A stretch of DNA of 64,000 nucleotides from an uncultured Lachnospiraceae bacterium (lineage in GTDB: Bacteria; Bacillota; Clostridia; Lachnospirales; Lachnospiraceae), in assembly GCA_910584915.1 (NCBI GenBank), contig CAJUDM010000008.1, positions 62,001 to 126,000 of the forward strand, in the 5' to 3' direction. The notes beneath the pieces are model-generated. The model searched no databases and was not told where the DNA came from. It saw only the letters and a list, made by a program, of their open reading frames with translations. Both the position numbers and the translations under genes were made by a program. Of the stretch, positions 33,824-42,927 are shown piece by piece. Every line of letters starts with the position of its first letter. Position 1 is the first letter of the stretch.

Positions 33824-34804
33824 ATGCAGAGGATCACAGAGGACATCAAAACAGGACAGTTGAAACAGATATACCTGCTCTGCGGGGAGGAGGCCTATCT
33901 GGTCAGGCAGTACAGGGACAGGCTTCTTCAGGCGCTGCTTGGCGGCGGGGATGAGATGAACGTGAACCGCTTTGAGGGAAAAGGCGTTCAGATACCGGAG
34001 ATCATCGATATGGCGGAGACGCTCCCGTTCTTTTCTGACAGGCGTGTCATAGTGTTGGAGAATACGGAACTGTTCAGGCCAGGAGGAGAAAAACTGGCGG
34101 CTTATCTGAAAGAGCCGGCGGAGAGCAGCAGTTTCCTTTTTGTGGAGAGGGGAGTCGATAAGCGCAGCAGCCTTTATAAAACGGTGAAGAAACTGGGCTA
34201 TGTGGCGGAGTTTGGCAGGCAGGATGCCAAAACGCTGCAGAAATGGGTGTGCGGTATCCTGAAAAAGGAGGGAAAGCAGATCTCGTCCGGAACCCTGCAG
34301 TTTTTTTTGGAGGGAACAGGGGATGATATGGAAAATATCAGAAAAGAGCTGGAAAAGCTGCTGTGCTATACACTTGACAGAAATGTCATTACATCGGAGG
34401 ATGTGAAGGAGATCTGTGTTCCCCAGATACAGAACCACATTTTTGATATGATCTCCGCGATAGCGGAAGGAAACGGGAAAAGGGCGCTTGGGCTTTATTA
34501 TGACCTTCTCGCGCTGCGGGAGCCTCCCATGCGCATCCTGTCCCTGATCACCAGACAGTTCAGCCTTTTGCTGCAGGTAAAGGAACTGGCAGAAAAGGGC
34601 TATCCACAGCCTTTGATCGGAGAGAAAGCAGGGCTTCACAGTTTTATCGCCGGAAAATACATGAAGCAGGCATCCGGCTTTAAGACCGAGTTTTTGAAGC
34701 GCGCCCTCGAGGACTGCGCGGAGACAGAGCACGCCTTCAAATCCGGCAGGATAGGAGACAGGCTCAGCGTGGAACTGCTGATCGTGAAATACAGCAGCAG
34801 GTGA
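33824..34804 (+). CDS. holA: DNA polymerase III delta subunit
   Basis: 326 residues. The delta subunit opens the sliding clamp within the clamp-loader complex. Family features are LKQIYLLCGEEAYLVRQYRD (N-terminal RecA-like domain), then SSFLFVERGVDKRSSLYK and NHIFDMISAIAEGNGKRAL in domain III. holA next to comEC is a conserved arrangement in Firmicutes. It has its own near-consensus promoter and is followed by a hairpin before the convergent DeoR gene. Confidence 0.95.
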   Translation: MQRITEDIKTGQLKQIYLLCGEEAYLVRQYRDRLLQALLGGGDEMNVNRFEGKGVQIPEIIDMAETLPFFSDRRVIVLENTELFRPGGEKLAAYLKEPAESSSFLFVERGVDKRSSLYKTVKKLGYVAEFGRQDAKTLQKWVCGILKKEGKQISSGTLQFFLEGTGDDMENIRKELEKLLCYTLDRNVITSEDVKEICVPQIQNHIFDMISAIAEGNGKRALGLYYDLLALREPPMRILSLITRQFSLLLQVKELAEKGYPQPLIGEKAGLHSFIAGKYMKQASGFKTEFLKRALEDCAETEHAFKSGRIGDRLSVELLIVKYSSR

Positions 34805-34824
34805 CGGAGAAAGCCGGACAGCCC

Positions 34825-34856
34825 TGCAGGCATGACGGTCTTTTGTGTTGCCTGCA
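34825..34856. terminator. Hairpin between convergent holA and deoR-type genes
   Basis: TGCAGGCA and TGCCTGCA form a perfect 8-bp stem in the 78-bp convergent gap. A weak T-rich stretch (ATATTTATT) follows on the plus strand. Confidence 0.5.
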
Positions 34857-34882
34857 AAGATATTTATTACACTGGCTGAGGA

Positions 34883-35674
34883 TCACTCGCCTGCGGGAGG
34901 GGCAACGATAACGCGGTAGCCGTATCTGTGCAGGTTATTGAGCTGTTCGGGAGTGATATTCCAGTCTGTGATGATAGCGGTAATATCAGCAGGGATAAAA
35001 AGGTAGTGCAGAGAATTTTTCCCCAGCTTTGAACTGTCACACAGCAGATAGGTTTCCGCGGAATGTTCCATTAATTTGGATTTGTTGCTCAATTCTTCTG
35101 AATAATCACACAGTCCCAGAGCCGGATCGAATGCGCTGGTGGAGAGAAAACTCTTGTCAAAGTGGAAGGAGGACAATGTGGAGATGGCGATGGATCCCAC
35201 ATAGGATGCATGCCCTTTCAGGCTGATGCCGCCGGTGGAGACTGTGGTGGTGTTGGGATGATTTTCCATCATCATAGGCAGTATCTGGCTGAGTGTTACC
35301 AGGGTGAGATGATACTCCGCCGGGATCATCTTGCAGAGCGTGAGGACGCTGGTGCTGGCATCGGTGCCGATCAGATCGCCGTCCTTGATGAACGGCAGGC
35401 AGGCTCTCGCTATCGCCTGTTTTTCCGCCAGATGCTGCTGGAGGCGGAAATTGAAATCTTTCATGAACACTGTATTGTTATCCACCATAAACAGCCCTGA
35501 TGAGGATTTGCAGACCAGCTTTTTTTCCATCAGATACAAAAGATCCCTTCTGGCTGTCATAATAGAAACACCAAATTCTTTTGCTAAAAGTTCTGTAGTA
35601 GTTCTTCCCGTTGTCGAAATGTATTCTAAAACCTTATCCCGTCTTCTGGAAACCAATTCATTGGATGAACGCAT
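34883..35674 (-). CDS. DeoR/GlpR-family sugar-phosphate-responsive repressor
   Basis: 263 residues. The N-terminal helix-turn-helix reads RTTTELLAKEFGVSIMTARR, and the C-terminal DeoR sensor domain has the family's GTDASTSVLTLC segment, which usually binds a phosphorylated sugar. It is divergent from the ABC-transporter/aldolase operon, so it probably represses that operon and itself, with induction by an intermediate such as a ketose phosphate. Repeated TATCATAAA motifs in the shared 250-bp control region are candidate operators. Confidence 0.92.
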   Translation of the reverse strand: MRSSNELVSRRRDKVLEYISTTGRTTTELLAKEFGVSIMTARRDLLYLMEKKLVCKSSSGLFMVDNNTVFMKDFNFRLQQHLAEKQAIARACLPFIKDGDLIGTDASTSVLTLCKMIPAEYHLTLVTLSQILPMMMENHPNTTTVSTGGISLKGHASYVGSIAISTLSSFHFDKSFLSTSAFDPALGLCDYSEELSNKSKLMEHSAETYLLCDSSKLGKNSLHYLFIPADITAIITDWNITPEQLNNLHRYGYRVIVAPPAGE

Positions 35675-35718
35675 GTATATACCCCCTTATGAGATCCTAT
35701 AATAAAATTACTATAAAA

Positions 35719-35874
35719 ATATCATAAATGCAACGTAAAAGTGTTAACAAATAGATGCGATTATAATCTTTGTGGAGATTATATCATAAATTATCATAAA
35801 AATGAGAAAAATAGAGGAATATGATATGATAAATTGATAAATATATTGAAATTATGATATTTTAATGATATTCT
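35719..35874 (+). promoter_or_regulatory. Control region of the sugar operon: candidate DeoR operators and promoter
   Basis: ATATCATAAA-type motifs occur at 35719-35728, 35781-35790 and 35792-35800, and inverted TATGAT/TGATAT forms occur at 35853-35860 and 35866-35871. A SigA-like promoter TTGAAA (35846-35851), 17-bp spacer, TATTCT (35869-35874) overlaps the last ones, so a bound repressor would block RNA polymerase. The region is strongly AT-rich. Confidence 0.6.
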
Positions 35875-35921
35875 TAAAGCGTAACAAAAAGAGAAACCAA
35901 TAAGATTATGGGAGGTAAAAC

Positions 35922-36980
35922 ATGAAATTCAAAAGTTTCAAAACTATGTTAATGGGAGCATTGCTCGCACTGGCACTTACAGCATGCGGACAGCAGGAAA
36001 GCGCGCCGGCTCAGACGGACACGGAGGAGCAGGAGGCACAGGAGACGACAGAAGCGGAAGCCCCTGCCGAGAAGGAAGAGACGGGAGAGGAGACGCCTGA
36101 CGGTGATAAGATCCTGATAGGATATTCTCCGATGACGTTGGTAAATCCTTACTTTTCAGCTGTGGGGAGCGCGATCGAGGAGGTTGTGGCGGCAAACGGT
36201 GCGGAACTTGTTAAGTTTGATCCCCAGATGGATGCTTCCGTCCAGGCGGCGCAGGTGGACGACATGATCAGCATGGGCGTAAAGGCGATCCTGTTCATAC
36301 CGGTCGATTCCGCGGGAAGCCGCAATATTATGCAGGCATGTAAGGATGCGGGAGTGTATGTGGTGAACATTGACAATGTGGTGGGTGAGGAAGATTACGA
36401 TGTGGTAGATGCCATTGTGGCTTCCGATAACTATGGGCTTGGCTATGTATCAGGCGAAGATGTGGTGGAGCGCTTCCCGGACGGAGCAAAGATCGGCATT
36501 ATGCATTCACCGACTTCCGAGTCCTGTATCGTGACGGTAAACGCGTTCTGGGACGCGATCAAGGAACATGCGGCTGATCCGGATGCGTATGTGAACGTAG
36601 CGGAGGCGGATGGAAAAGGAAATATGGAACAGTCCTTTACACAGGCGACAGATATGCTGCAGGCACATGATGACATTGACCTGTTCTACTGTGTCAACGA
36701 CCAGTCCGCGTTCGGCGTGATCCAGGCTATCAAGGAAGCTGGAAAGACAGGGGAAGTTGCCGTATATGGCAAAGATGGCTCTCCGGACGCAAAAGCGGTT
36801 TTGGGACAGGATGGTTTTGTGCAGAGTTCCGGTCAGTCTCCTTTGAGCATCGGCAGGATCGGGGCGGAAAACTGCTTCAAACTGATCAACGGAGAGGAAG
36901 TGGAATTCAATACATCCATCGAGGCGTTCAGCATCACAGCGGAAAATGTGGAAGAGTACGGGATTGATGAATGGCAGTAA
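35922..36980 (+). CDS. Sugar ABC transporter substrate-binding lipoprotein (ribose/RbsB type)
   Basis: 352 residues with a lipobox (ALALTACGQ), a Glu/Ala-rich linker to about residue 60, and a periplasmic-binding-protein type I fold (ILIGYSPMTLVNPYFSAVGS, then MGVKAILFIPVDSAGSRNI). It binds a pentose/hexose or sugar alcohol outside the cell and delivers it to the membrane components encoded at 37893-40365. It is the first gene of the operon, as usual for the most abundant component. TGGGAGG sets the start. The sugar cannot be named from sequence. Confidence 0.93.
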   Translation: MKFKSFKTMLMGALLALALTACGQQESAPAQTDTEEQEAQETTEAEAPAEKEETGEETPDGDKILIGYSPMTLVNPYFSAVGSAIEEVVAANGAELVKFDPQMDASVQAAQVDDMISMGVKAILFIPVDSAGSRNIMQACKDAGVYVVNIDNVVGEEDYDVVDAIVASDNYGLGYVSGEDVVERFPDGAKIGIMHSPTSESCIVTVNAFWDAIKEHAADPDAYVNVAEADGKGNMEQSFTQATDMLQAHDDIDLFYCVNDQSAFGVIQAIKEAGKTGEVAVYGKDGSPDAKAVLGQDGFVQSSGQSPLSIGRIGAENCFKLINGEEVEFNTSIEAFSITAENVEEYGIDEWQ

Positions 36981-36992
36981 AGGAGACACTGT

Positions 36993-37865
36993 ATGCTGGT
37001 ATCTTTAAAGGAGATATTAAAAGACTGCGAACTTCACAGGTATGCAGTGGGATCCTTTAATACCCCCACACTGGAAACCCTTCGCGCGGTGATACATGCC
37101 GCCGAAGGGCTGGGGGTACCGGTGGTACTGAACCATGCGGAGAATGAGGAGGAAGTGATCCCCATCGAGGTCATCGCGCCGCTGATGGTGGAGTACGCGA
37201 AAAACGCCAGGATTCCTGTGGCGGTCCATATCGACCACGGCGAGACGTTTCCCTATCTGATGAAAGCTGTCCAACTGGGCTTTACTTCTATTATGTATGA
37301 CTGCTCTGATCTTTCTTATGAACAGAATGCGGAGAGGGTGAAGCAGTTTGTGGAACTGGTACATCCCCTGGGGATCTCGGTGGAGGCGGAACTGGGAGCA
37401 ATGCCGAACAATATGGCGTGCTGCATAAAAGGACAGGGGAAGAGCAGACTGAGTGATATGCAGCAGTATTATACAAAACCGGAACAGGCCGCGGCATTCG
37501 CGGAGGAGACGGGAGTGGATGCGCTGGCGATATCCTTCGGGACAGTCCATGGAAGATATGAGGGGGAACCGAAACTGGATCTGGAGAGAGTAAAGCGCAT
37601 AAAGAGCCTTGTGCCGGAGGGGACATCTCTCGTGATGCACGGGGGTTCCGGAACCGGACGCGATCAGACGCAGGCAGCGATCTCGGCGGGGATCCGGAAG
37701 ATCAATTATTTTACGGCTATGGATACGGCGCCTGCGCCATATCTGGCGGAGGTGATAAAAAAAGCGGGCGGGGAACCGGTCCATTACGGAAGGCTTGCAA
37801 AGCTTGCGATGGAAGTGATGGAAGAGACGGTAAGGGAAGCGATGAAAGTTTTTCTGAATCAATAA
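36993..37865 (+). CDS. Class II ketose-(bis)phosphate aldolase, paralogue 1
   Basis: 290-residue Zn-dependent aldolase of the fructose-bisphosphate/tagatose-bisphosphate family (GatY/KbaY size). The catalytic Asp and first Zn His lie in VHIDHGETF, other Zn ligands in SFGTVHGRY and LVMHGGSGTG. The Glu-containing VEAELGAMPNN loop is complete. It splits a ketose phosphate into DHAP and an aldehyde. The gene is inserted between the binding protein and ATPase genes of the transporter, an unusual place. Two further paralogues follow in the operon. Confidence 0.9.
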   Translation: MLVSLKEILKDCELHRYAVGSFNTPTLETLRAVIHAAEGLGVPVVLNHAENEEEVIPIEVIAPLMVEYAKNARIPVAVHIDHGETFPYLMKAVQLGFTSIMYDCSDLSYEQNAERVKQFVELVHPLGISVEAELGAMPNNMACCIKGQGKSRLSDMQQYYTKPEQAAAFAEETGVDALAISFGTVHGRYEGEPKLDLERVKRIKSLVPEGTSLVMHGGSGTGRDQTQAAISAGIRKINYFTAMDTAPAPYLAEVIKKAGGEPVHYGRLAKLAMEVMEETVREAMKVFLNQ

Positions 37866-37892
37866 AAAAGGAATACAGAAGGAGGTGAAGAT

Positions 37893-39401
37893 ATGGGCGG
37901 CGCAACGATTCTTAAGATGCAGGGCATCTGCAAATCCTTTCCGGGAGTCAGGGTACTCGACCAGGTGAACCTGGATCTTCGGGAGGGGGAGGTGCATGCG
38001 CTTTTAGGCGAAAATGGCGCCGGAAAATCGACATTGATCAAAATCCTCGGTGGAATCTACAATGCGGATGAAGGGAAGATATTCCTGGGCGGCGAGGAGG
38101 TAAAGATCAGTTCCGTTCTTGACGCGCAGAACAGGGATATCCGGATCATACATCAGGAGATCGTCCTCGTTCCGTTCCGCTCCATCGCGGAAAATATATT
38201 TCTCGGGAGGGAGCTGCAAAACAGGGCGGGGTTTCTGGATAAAAAGCAGATGTATGAGAAGACAGAAGAGATCATACAGGAATTTGGCCTGGATCTTTTG
38301 CCGGATATGCTGGTCTCGGAGCTGTCCATCGGAATGCAGCAGCTGGTGGAGATTGTCAAGGCGGTTTCCACAGACGCAAAGATCATCGTGATGGATGAAC
38401 CTACCTCTTCGCTGTCAGAACATGAGGTGGAATTTTTGTTTCGCACGATCCGGCTTTTGAAGGAGAAAAAGGTGGGAATCATTTATATTTCCCACAAGAT
38501 CCCGGAACTGTATGAGATAGCGGACAGAGTTACGGTTTTGAGGGACGGGCATACGATCAGGACATGTCCCATTCATGAGGTGACATCGGAACAGCTGATC
38601 AATATGATGGTGGGAAGGGAGCTTACAAAGTATTATATCAAGACGGAAAATCCGATAGGTGATATTTCATTGGAAGCGAGAGGGCTTTCCTGTGGAAGGC
38701 TGTTTGAAAACGTGAGTTTTTACGCCAGATACGGTGAAATCGTGGGCTTTTCAGGATTGATAGGCGCCGGAAGGACCGAGGTGATGAAGACTGTCTTCGG
38801 TATATTGAAAAAAAGCGGCGGCAGTATTTATCTGGACGGGAAGGAGATGGACATCAGGAAACCTGAAGACGCCATTGGGGCCGGGATCGCGTATATTCCG
38901 GAGGACCGGAAAAGTGAGGGGCTTATTCTGATCAACTCTGTGGCATTCAATATGACTTTAGCAGCGATAAAGGATATCATCAGAGGGATCAGAGTCAATA
39001 AAAGCAAGAGGAAGGAGATCGTAGAGCATTATGTGGATGCTTTTTCTATTAAAGTGACATCGGAAGAGCAGCTGGTAGGAAATTTGAGCGGAGGAAACCA
39101 GCAGAAGGTAGTGCTCGGAAAGTGGCTGGCGCGAAAGCCGAAGGTGATCATACTGGACGAACCTACAAGGGGGATCGATGTGGGATCCAAATCCGAGATA
39201 TACAGGATCATAAACCAGCTGGCGGGAGAGGGGGTTTCCATCATTCTTGTCTCGTCGGAGCTTCCGGAGGTGATCAATATGTGTGACAGGATCTATATCA
39301 TGGGTGAGGGCCGCATAAAGGGCGAGATCGGGCAGGCGGAATTCAGCCAGGAAAAAATAATGGAATATGCGGCAGGGAGGAAAACAGATGAAACTGAATG
39401 A
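37893..39401 (+). CDS. Sugar ABC transporter ATP-binding protein (RbsA/MglA type, two ATPase domains)
   Basis: 502 residues with two ABC domains. The first has Walker A GENGAGKSTLIKIL, signature VSELSIGMQQ and Walker B IIVMDEPTSSLSE. The second has a degenerate Walker A (GLIGAGRTEVMKTV), signature NLSGGNQQKV and Walker B VIILDEPTRGID. This arrangement is typical for CUT2 importers of monosaccharides. GAAGGAGGTGA upstream sets the start. The permease start lies inside its last codons. Confidence 0.95.
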   Translation: MGGATILKMQGICKSFPGVRVLDQVNLDLREGEVHALLGENGAGKSTLIKILGGIYNADEGKIFLGGEEVKISSVLDAQNRDIRIIHQEIVLVPFRSIAENIFLGRELQNRAGFLDKKQMYEKTEEIIQEFGLDLLPDMLVSELSIGMQQLVEIVKAVSTDAKIIVMDEPTSSLSEHEVEFLFRTIRLLKEKKVGIIYISHKIPELYEIADRVTVLRDGHTIRTCPIHEVTSEQLINMMVGRELTKYYIKTENPIGDISLEARGLSCGRLFENVSFYARYGEIVGFSGLIGAGRTEVMKTVFGILKKSGGSIYLDGKEMDIRKPEDAIGAGIAYIPEDRKSEGLILINSVAFNMTLAAIKDIIRGIRVNKSKRKEIVEHYVDAFSIKVTSEEQLVGNLSGGNQQKVVLGKWLARKPKVIILDEPTRGIDVGSKSEIYRIINQLAGEGVSIILVSSELPEVINMCDRIYIMGEGRIKGEIGQAEFSQEKIMEYAAGRKTDETE

Positions 39402-40365
39402 TAGCAGAAAAGCAAATCCCGTCATCGGCTGGGTTCATATGAACCTGGGACAGCTTCTGGGACTTTTCGCATTGTGTATAATTGTGACACTAATGTCAGA
39501 TAAATTCATTTCAAAGGACAACTTTCTCAATATATTGAAGTCCGTATCGACCAACATGATGTTGGCGTGTGCTCTGACAATGGTCATCATACTGGGGCTG
39601 ATCGATATATCGGTGGGCTCCACCGTGGGGCTCGCGGGGATCGTATGTGCGACATTGGTCGGGAGCGGGAAGTACCCGGTGTGGCAGGTTTTTGCCCTGT
39701 GCCTTGTCATCGGACTGTTCATGGGACTTATAAACGGCATATTGATCGCCTATATCAAGATTCCTGCATTTATCGCAACTTTGGCAACGCAGAATGTCGG
39801 CAGGGGGTTGTGTCAGGTCATATGCGATGGAGCGCCCGTGAGATGCTCGGAAGAATCTTTCACAAAACTGGGAACGACTACGATATTCGGCGGCGTTTCA
39901 ATCACGATCGTCTATTCAGTGTTTTTCGTCATACTGGTCTGCATCCTGATGTACAGGACCCGAGTGGGGACATATCTGTATGCGATCGGGGGAAATGAAC
40001 TGGCGGCGGAATATTCCGGTGTCAATGTGAGACTGATCACAATGATACCGTATCTGATCGGTGGCTTTTTTGCAGCATTCTGCGGTGTGATATGGACGGC
40101 AAGGCTGGGCTCCGGCTCCCCGACTCTGGGACAGAATTTTGAACTGGACGCGATCGCGGCCACAGCTCTCGGCGGCGCCAGCATGTCGGGAGGCATCGGC
40201 CGAATCGGAGGGACGATGATAGGCGTATTGATGATAGGTGTCATCAATAACGGACTGAATCTGATCAATCTGAATTCTTTTTATCAGCTGATCGTAAAAG
40301 GCCTTGTTGTAGCCATATCGGTGATCATAGATGTCATGCGCAAAAAACAGACTCTGAGAACATGA
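39388..40365 (+). CDS. Sugar ABC transporter permease (RbsC type)
   Basis: 325 residues with about eight to ten transmembrane helices, including the CUT2 permease segments LTMVIILGLIDISVGSTVGL, IPAFIATLATQNVGRG and GGNELAAEYSGVNV. GGGAGG before ATG 39388 sets a start that overlaps the ATPase gene by 14 bp. An in-frame start at 39367 is possible but has no ribosome site. Only one permease gene is present, so it likely works as a homodimer. Confidence 0.94.
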   Translation: MKLNDSRKANPVIGWVHMNLGQLLGLFALCIIVTLMSDKFISKDNFLNILKSVSTNMMLACALTMVIILGLIDISVGSTVGLAGIVCATLVGSGKYPVWQVFALCLVIGLFMGLINGILIAYIKIPAFIATLATQNVGRGLCQVICDGAPVRCSEESFTKLGTTTIFGGVSITIVYSVFFVILVCILMYRTRVGTYLYAIGGNELAAEYSGVNVRLITMIPYLIGGFFAAFCGVIWTARLGSGSPTLGQNFELDAIAATALGGASMSGGIGRIGGTMIGVLMIGVINNGLNLINLNSFYQLIVKGLVVAISVIIDVMRKKQTLRT

Positions 40366-40384
40366 AAGGAAAAATAATAAGACT

Positions 40385-41245
40385 ATGTTGGTAAACTTGA
40401 AAACGTTATTGGATGAGGCACAAAGAAATCATTACGCGGTGGCGGGTTTTACGACGCCGACGTTAGATACATGCGAGGCGGTGCTCGAGGCGGCGGAGGA
40501 GATGAATGCGCCTGTTGTCATCGGACAGGCACAGTTGTATGAGGAGTTCGGTCCCATAGAACGGCTGGGACCGGTCATGGCGCAGATGGCGAGGGAAGCG
40601 AAGGTGCCCGTCTGCCTGCATCTGGACCACGGGACGAGCATAGATTACATCATGAAGGCTGTGAAGGCGGGATATACTTCCGTGATGGCGGATTTCTCGG
40701 ACCGCAGCTTTGAGGAAAACGCATCGATCGTTAAGATGTGCGCTGAATTCTGCCACAGCATAGGTATATCTGTGGAGGGACTTGTAGGCAGGATGCCGAA
40801 TGTGGAGATGGTGGAAAAAGCAGCCGGAAATCTGGAACTGAAGGAATTTTTCACGAACCCTGAGGAGATAGGACGGTTTATTGAGATAACAGGAGCGGAT
40901 GCTCTGACGGTATCCTTCGGGACAGTGCACGGGATGACAGTGATGGAACCGGTGCTTGATCTGGAGCATCTGAAACGGTTGAGAAAAGCCTCGGACTGCG
41001 CCCTTGTCATGCACGGCTCGTCCGGCGTGGAGCCGGAGCAGCTGAAGATGGCGATTACATACGGCCTCAGTAAGATAAACGTCTACACGAAGGTTTCGAC
41101 CAGCGCCCAGAGAGCAATCGTAGAGGCGGTGTCGCCGGAGAGGCCCCTGTATTACCATGAGATAGAGAAGATCGCGAAGGAGGCGATGAAGGAGGCTGCA
41201 AAGGAGACGATACAGCTTTTGAGCAACGGATATGTGTTCGGCTGA
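40385..41245 (+). CDS. Class II ketose-(bis)phosphate aldolase, paralogue 2
   Basis: 286 residues. The catalytic Asp and Zn His are in LHLDHGTSIDY, the other Zn His in SFGTVHGMT and LVMHGSSG. The loop that reads VEAELG in paralogue 1 is VEGLVG here, so the second Glu, which in E. coli FbaA is reported as an alternative Zn ligand, is Leu. The specificity or metal handling may therefore differ. It lies 19 bp after the permease and before the first FGGY kinase. Confidence 0.9.
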   Translation: MLVNLKTLLDEAQRNHYAVAGFTTPTLDTCEAVLEAAEEMNAPVVIGQAQLYEEFGPIERLGPVMAQMAREAKVPVCLHLDHGTSIDYIMKAVKAGYTSVMADFSDRSFEENASIVKMCAEFCHSIGISVEGLVGRMPNVEMVEKAAGNLELKEFFTNPEEIGRFIEITGADALTVSFGTVHGMTVMEPVLDLEHLKRLRKASDCALVMHGSSGVEPEQLKMAITYGLSKINVYTKVSTSAQRAIVEAVSPERPLYYHEIEKIAKEAMKEAAKETIQLLSNGYVFG

Positions 41246-41320
41246 GACGAGAAAAGCATATACAGAGGGTGGAATGCCGGGATAAAATGTAAACGGGAAG
41301 ACAAAGGTATGGTGTAAATT

Positions 41321-42778
41321 ATGGCGTTTGGAGGTTTGGATATCGGATCCAGCGGTGTGAAATGCGCGCTGTTCGGCGAATGCGGCAGGCGGCTTGCCCT
41401 CGCAAGAAGGGAATATGGCTGTCTGGCAAAGGACGGGCATTATGAGCTGGACGCGGGCCTGGTGTGGGAAAAAGTGAAGGAAGTGCTGCGGGAGGCAGCA
41501 GAGCAGACGGGCGAACCCGTTTCTGCGATAGCTGTCTCCGCCATCGGGGAAGCGGGAGTCGCCCTGGATACAAAGGACAGGGTTTTAGCGCCGTCGCTTC
41601 TGTTCAACGATGCGCGGGGGATGGAGGAGAGCCGCTTTCTGTGTGAAAGGCTGGGGAGGCGCAGGATCTATGAGAAGACCGGAAACGCGCCGAACGGCAC
41701 TTACACGATAGAAAAGCTGATGTGGATAAAACGGCATGCGGCGTATTACAGAGAGATAGAGAAGTTCTTTCTGTTTGAGGATTTTATCATCTACATGCTG
41801 ACCGGCATGCGCGGCATCAGCTATTCTCTCGCGGCGAGGACCATGGCTTTTGATGTGGTGGAAAAGAAGTGGGACAAAGATATTTTTGAGGCGGCGGACA
41901 TACCGGAGGAATGGATGTCAAAGGTGTATCCTTCGGGGAGTGTGGTCGGAACGGTCCGCCCGCGGCTTGCGGAGGAATTGGGGCTTGACAGGGATACAAG
42001 GATCCTCACTGGAGGCCATGACGGGTGGTGCTGCGCGCTGGGCGGCGGCATGGTGGATCAGCGAACGGCGGTCAATGTCTCGGGGAGTTGTGAGACGATC
42101 AGCGTGCTGTTGGACGCCCCGCGCAGGGATCTGTTTATGATGGAATCAGGTTACAGTTGTATCCCGTATATTATGGAAGACACCTACGCGACCTACGGCC
42201 TGTGTCTGACCAGCGGGTCGGCAGTCAAATGGTTCCGGGATGAACTCGGAGGCGGGCGCTCCTACAGGGAACTGGATGAAAGCGTATCCGACAGGCCTTC
42301 CGGAATCATTGCCATACCGGATTTTTCAGTGTCGGGGACGCCGCACTTTTCCCTGGATGCGAAGGGGCTGTTTTACGGTATGACGTTGGATACGTCAGCG
42401 TCCGACCTGTTTCGGGCGCTGATGGAGGGGACGGCTTACCAGATTCGGATGAATATGGAGATCATGGAGAAAAACGGACTGAAGATCCCGGCGATCAGAA
42501 CTGTGGGAGGCGCCGCCGCCTCCCCGGTGTGGATGCAGATCAAGGCGGATATATGGAATCGTGAGATTTCAACTGTGGAGGGCGGGGAAGGAGGAGTCAT
42601 AGGCTGCGCTATGCTGGCGGGGATAGCGGCCGGCGCTTTCTCTTCCCTGGAGGAAGGCGCGGAAAGGCTGGTACGCCAGGGGAGTATATACGTGCCGGAC
42701 CAAAAATACAGCGGATACTATGGGGAATCATATGAGATGTTTCGGGAGATGTTCGAGTGGAAGAACCGATATGCCTGA
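41321..42778 (+). CDS. FGGY-family carbohydrate kinase 1
   Basis: 485-residue kinase of the xylulose/glycerol/rhamnulose kinase fold. N-terminal domain FGGLDIGSSGVKCALFG is phosphate-1, TGGHDGWCCALGGG is at the domain interface, and the C-terminal signature segment is RTVGGAAASPVWMQIKADI. It would phosphorylate a ketose or alditol, giving the substrate for an adjacent aldolase. A rhamnulokinase-like 1-phosphate product would fit class II cleavage to DHAP, but this is inference. No isomerase gene is present in the operon. Confidence 0.91.
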   Translation: MAFGGLDIGSSGVKCALFGECGRRLALARREYGCLAKDGHYELDAGLVWEKVKEVLREAAEQTGEPVSAIAVSAIGEAGVALDTKDRVLAPSLLFNDARGMEESRFLCERLGRRRIYEKTGNAPNGTYTIEKLMWIKRHAAYYREIEKFFLFEDFIIYMLTGMRGISYSLAARTMAFDVVEKKWDKDIFEAADIPEEWMSKVYPSGSVVGTVRPRLAEELGLDRDTRILTGGHDGWCCALGGGMVDQRTAVNVSGSCETISVLLDAPRRDLFMMESGYSCIPYIMEDTYATYGLCLTSGSAVKWFRDELGGGRSYRELDESVSDRPSGIIAIPDFSVSGTPHFSLDAKGLFYGMTLDTSASDLFRALMEGTAYQIRMNMEIMEKNGLKIPAIRTVGGAAASPVWMQIKADIWNREISTVEGGEGGVIGCAMLAGIAAGAFSSLEEGAERLVRQGSIYVPDQKYSGYYGESYEMFREMFEWKNRYA

Positions 42779-42927
42779 CTGTGGATAAAACGCCTGATAA
42801 GACTGACGCGAGAGTGTGAGGAGATTTGTTGCTTTGCAGCCTGTACTCTGTGCGGCGGGCAGAAAATGATGATTCTTTTCTGCTCGATTACAGATGGCAG
42901 CCGAGGGAAGAAGAGGAGGGAGAGAGA

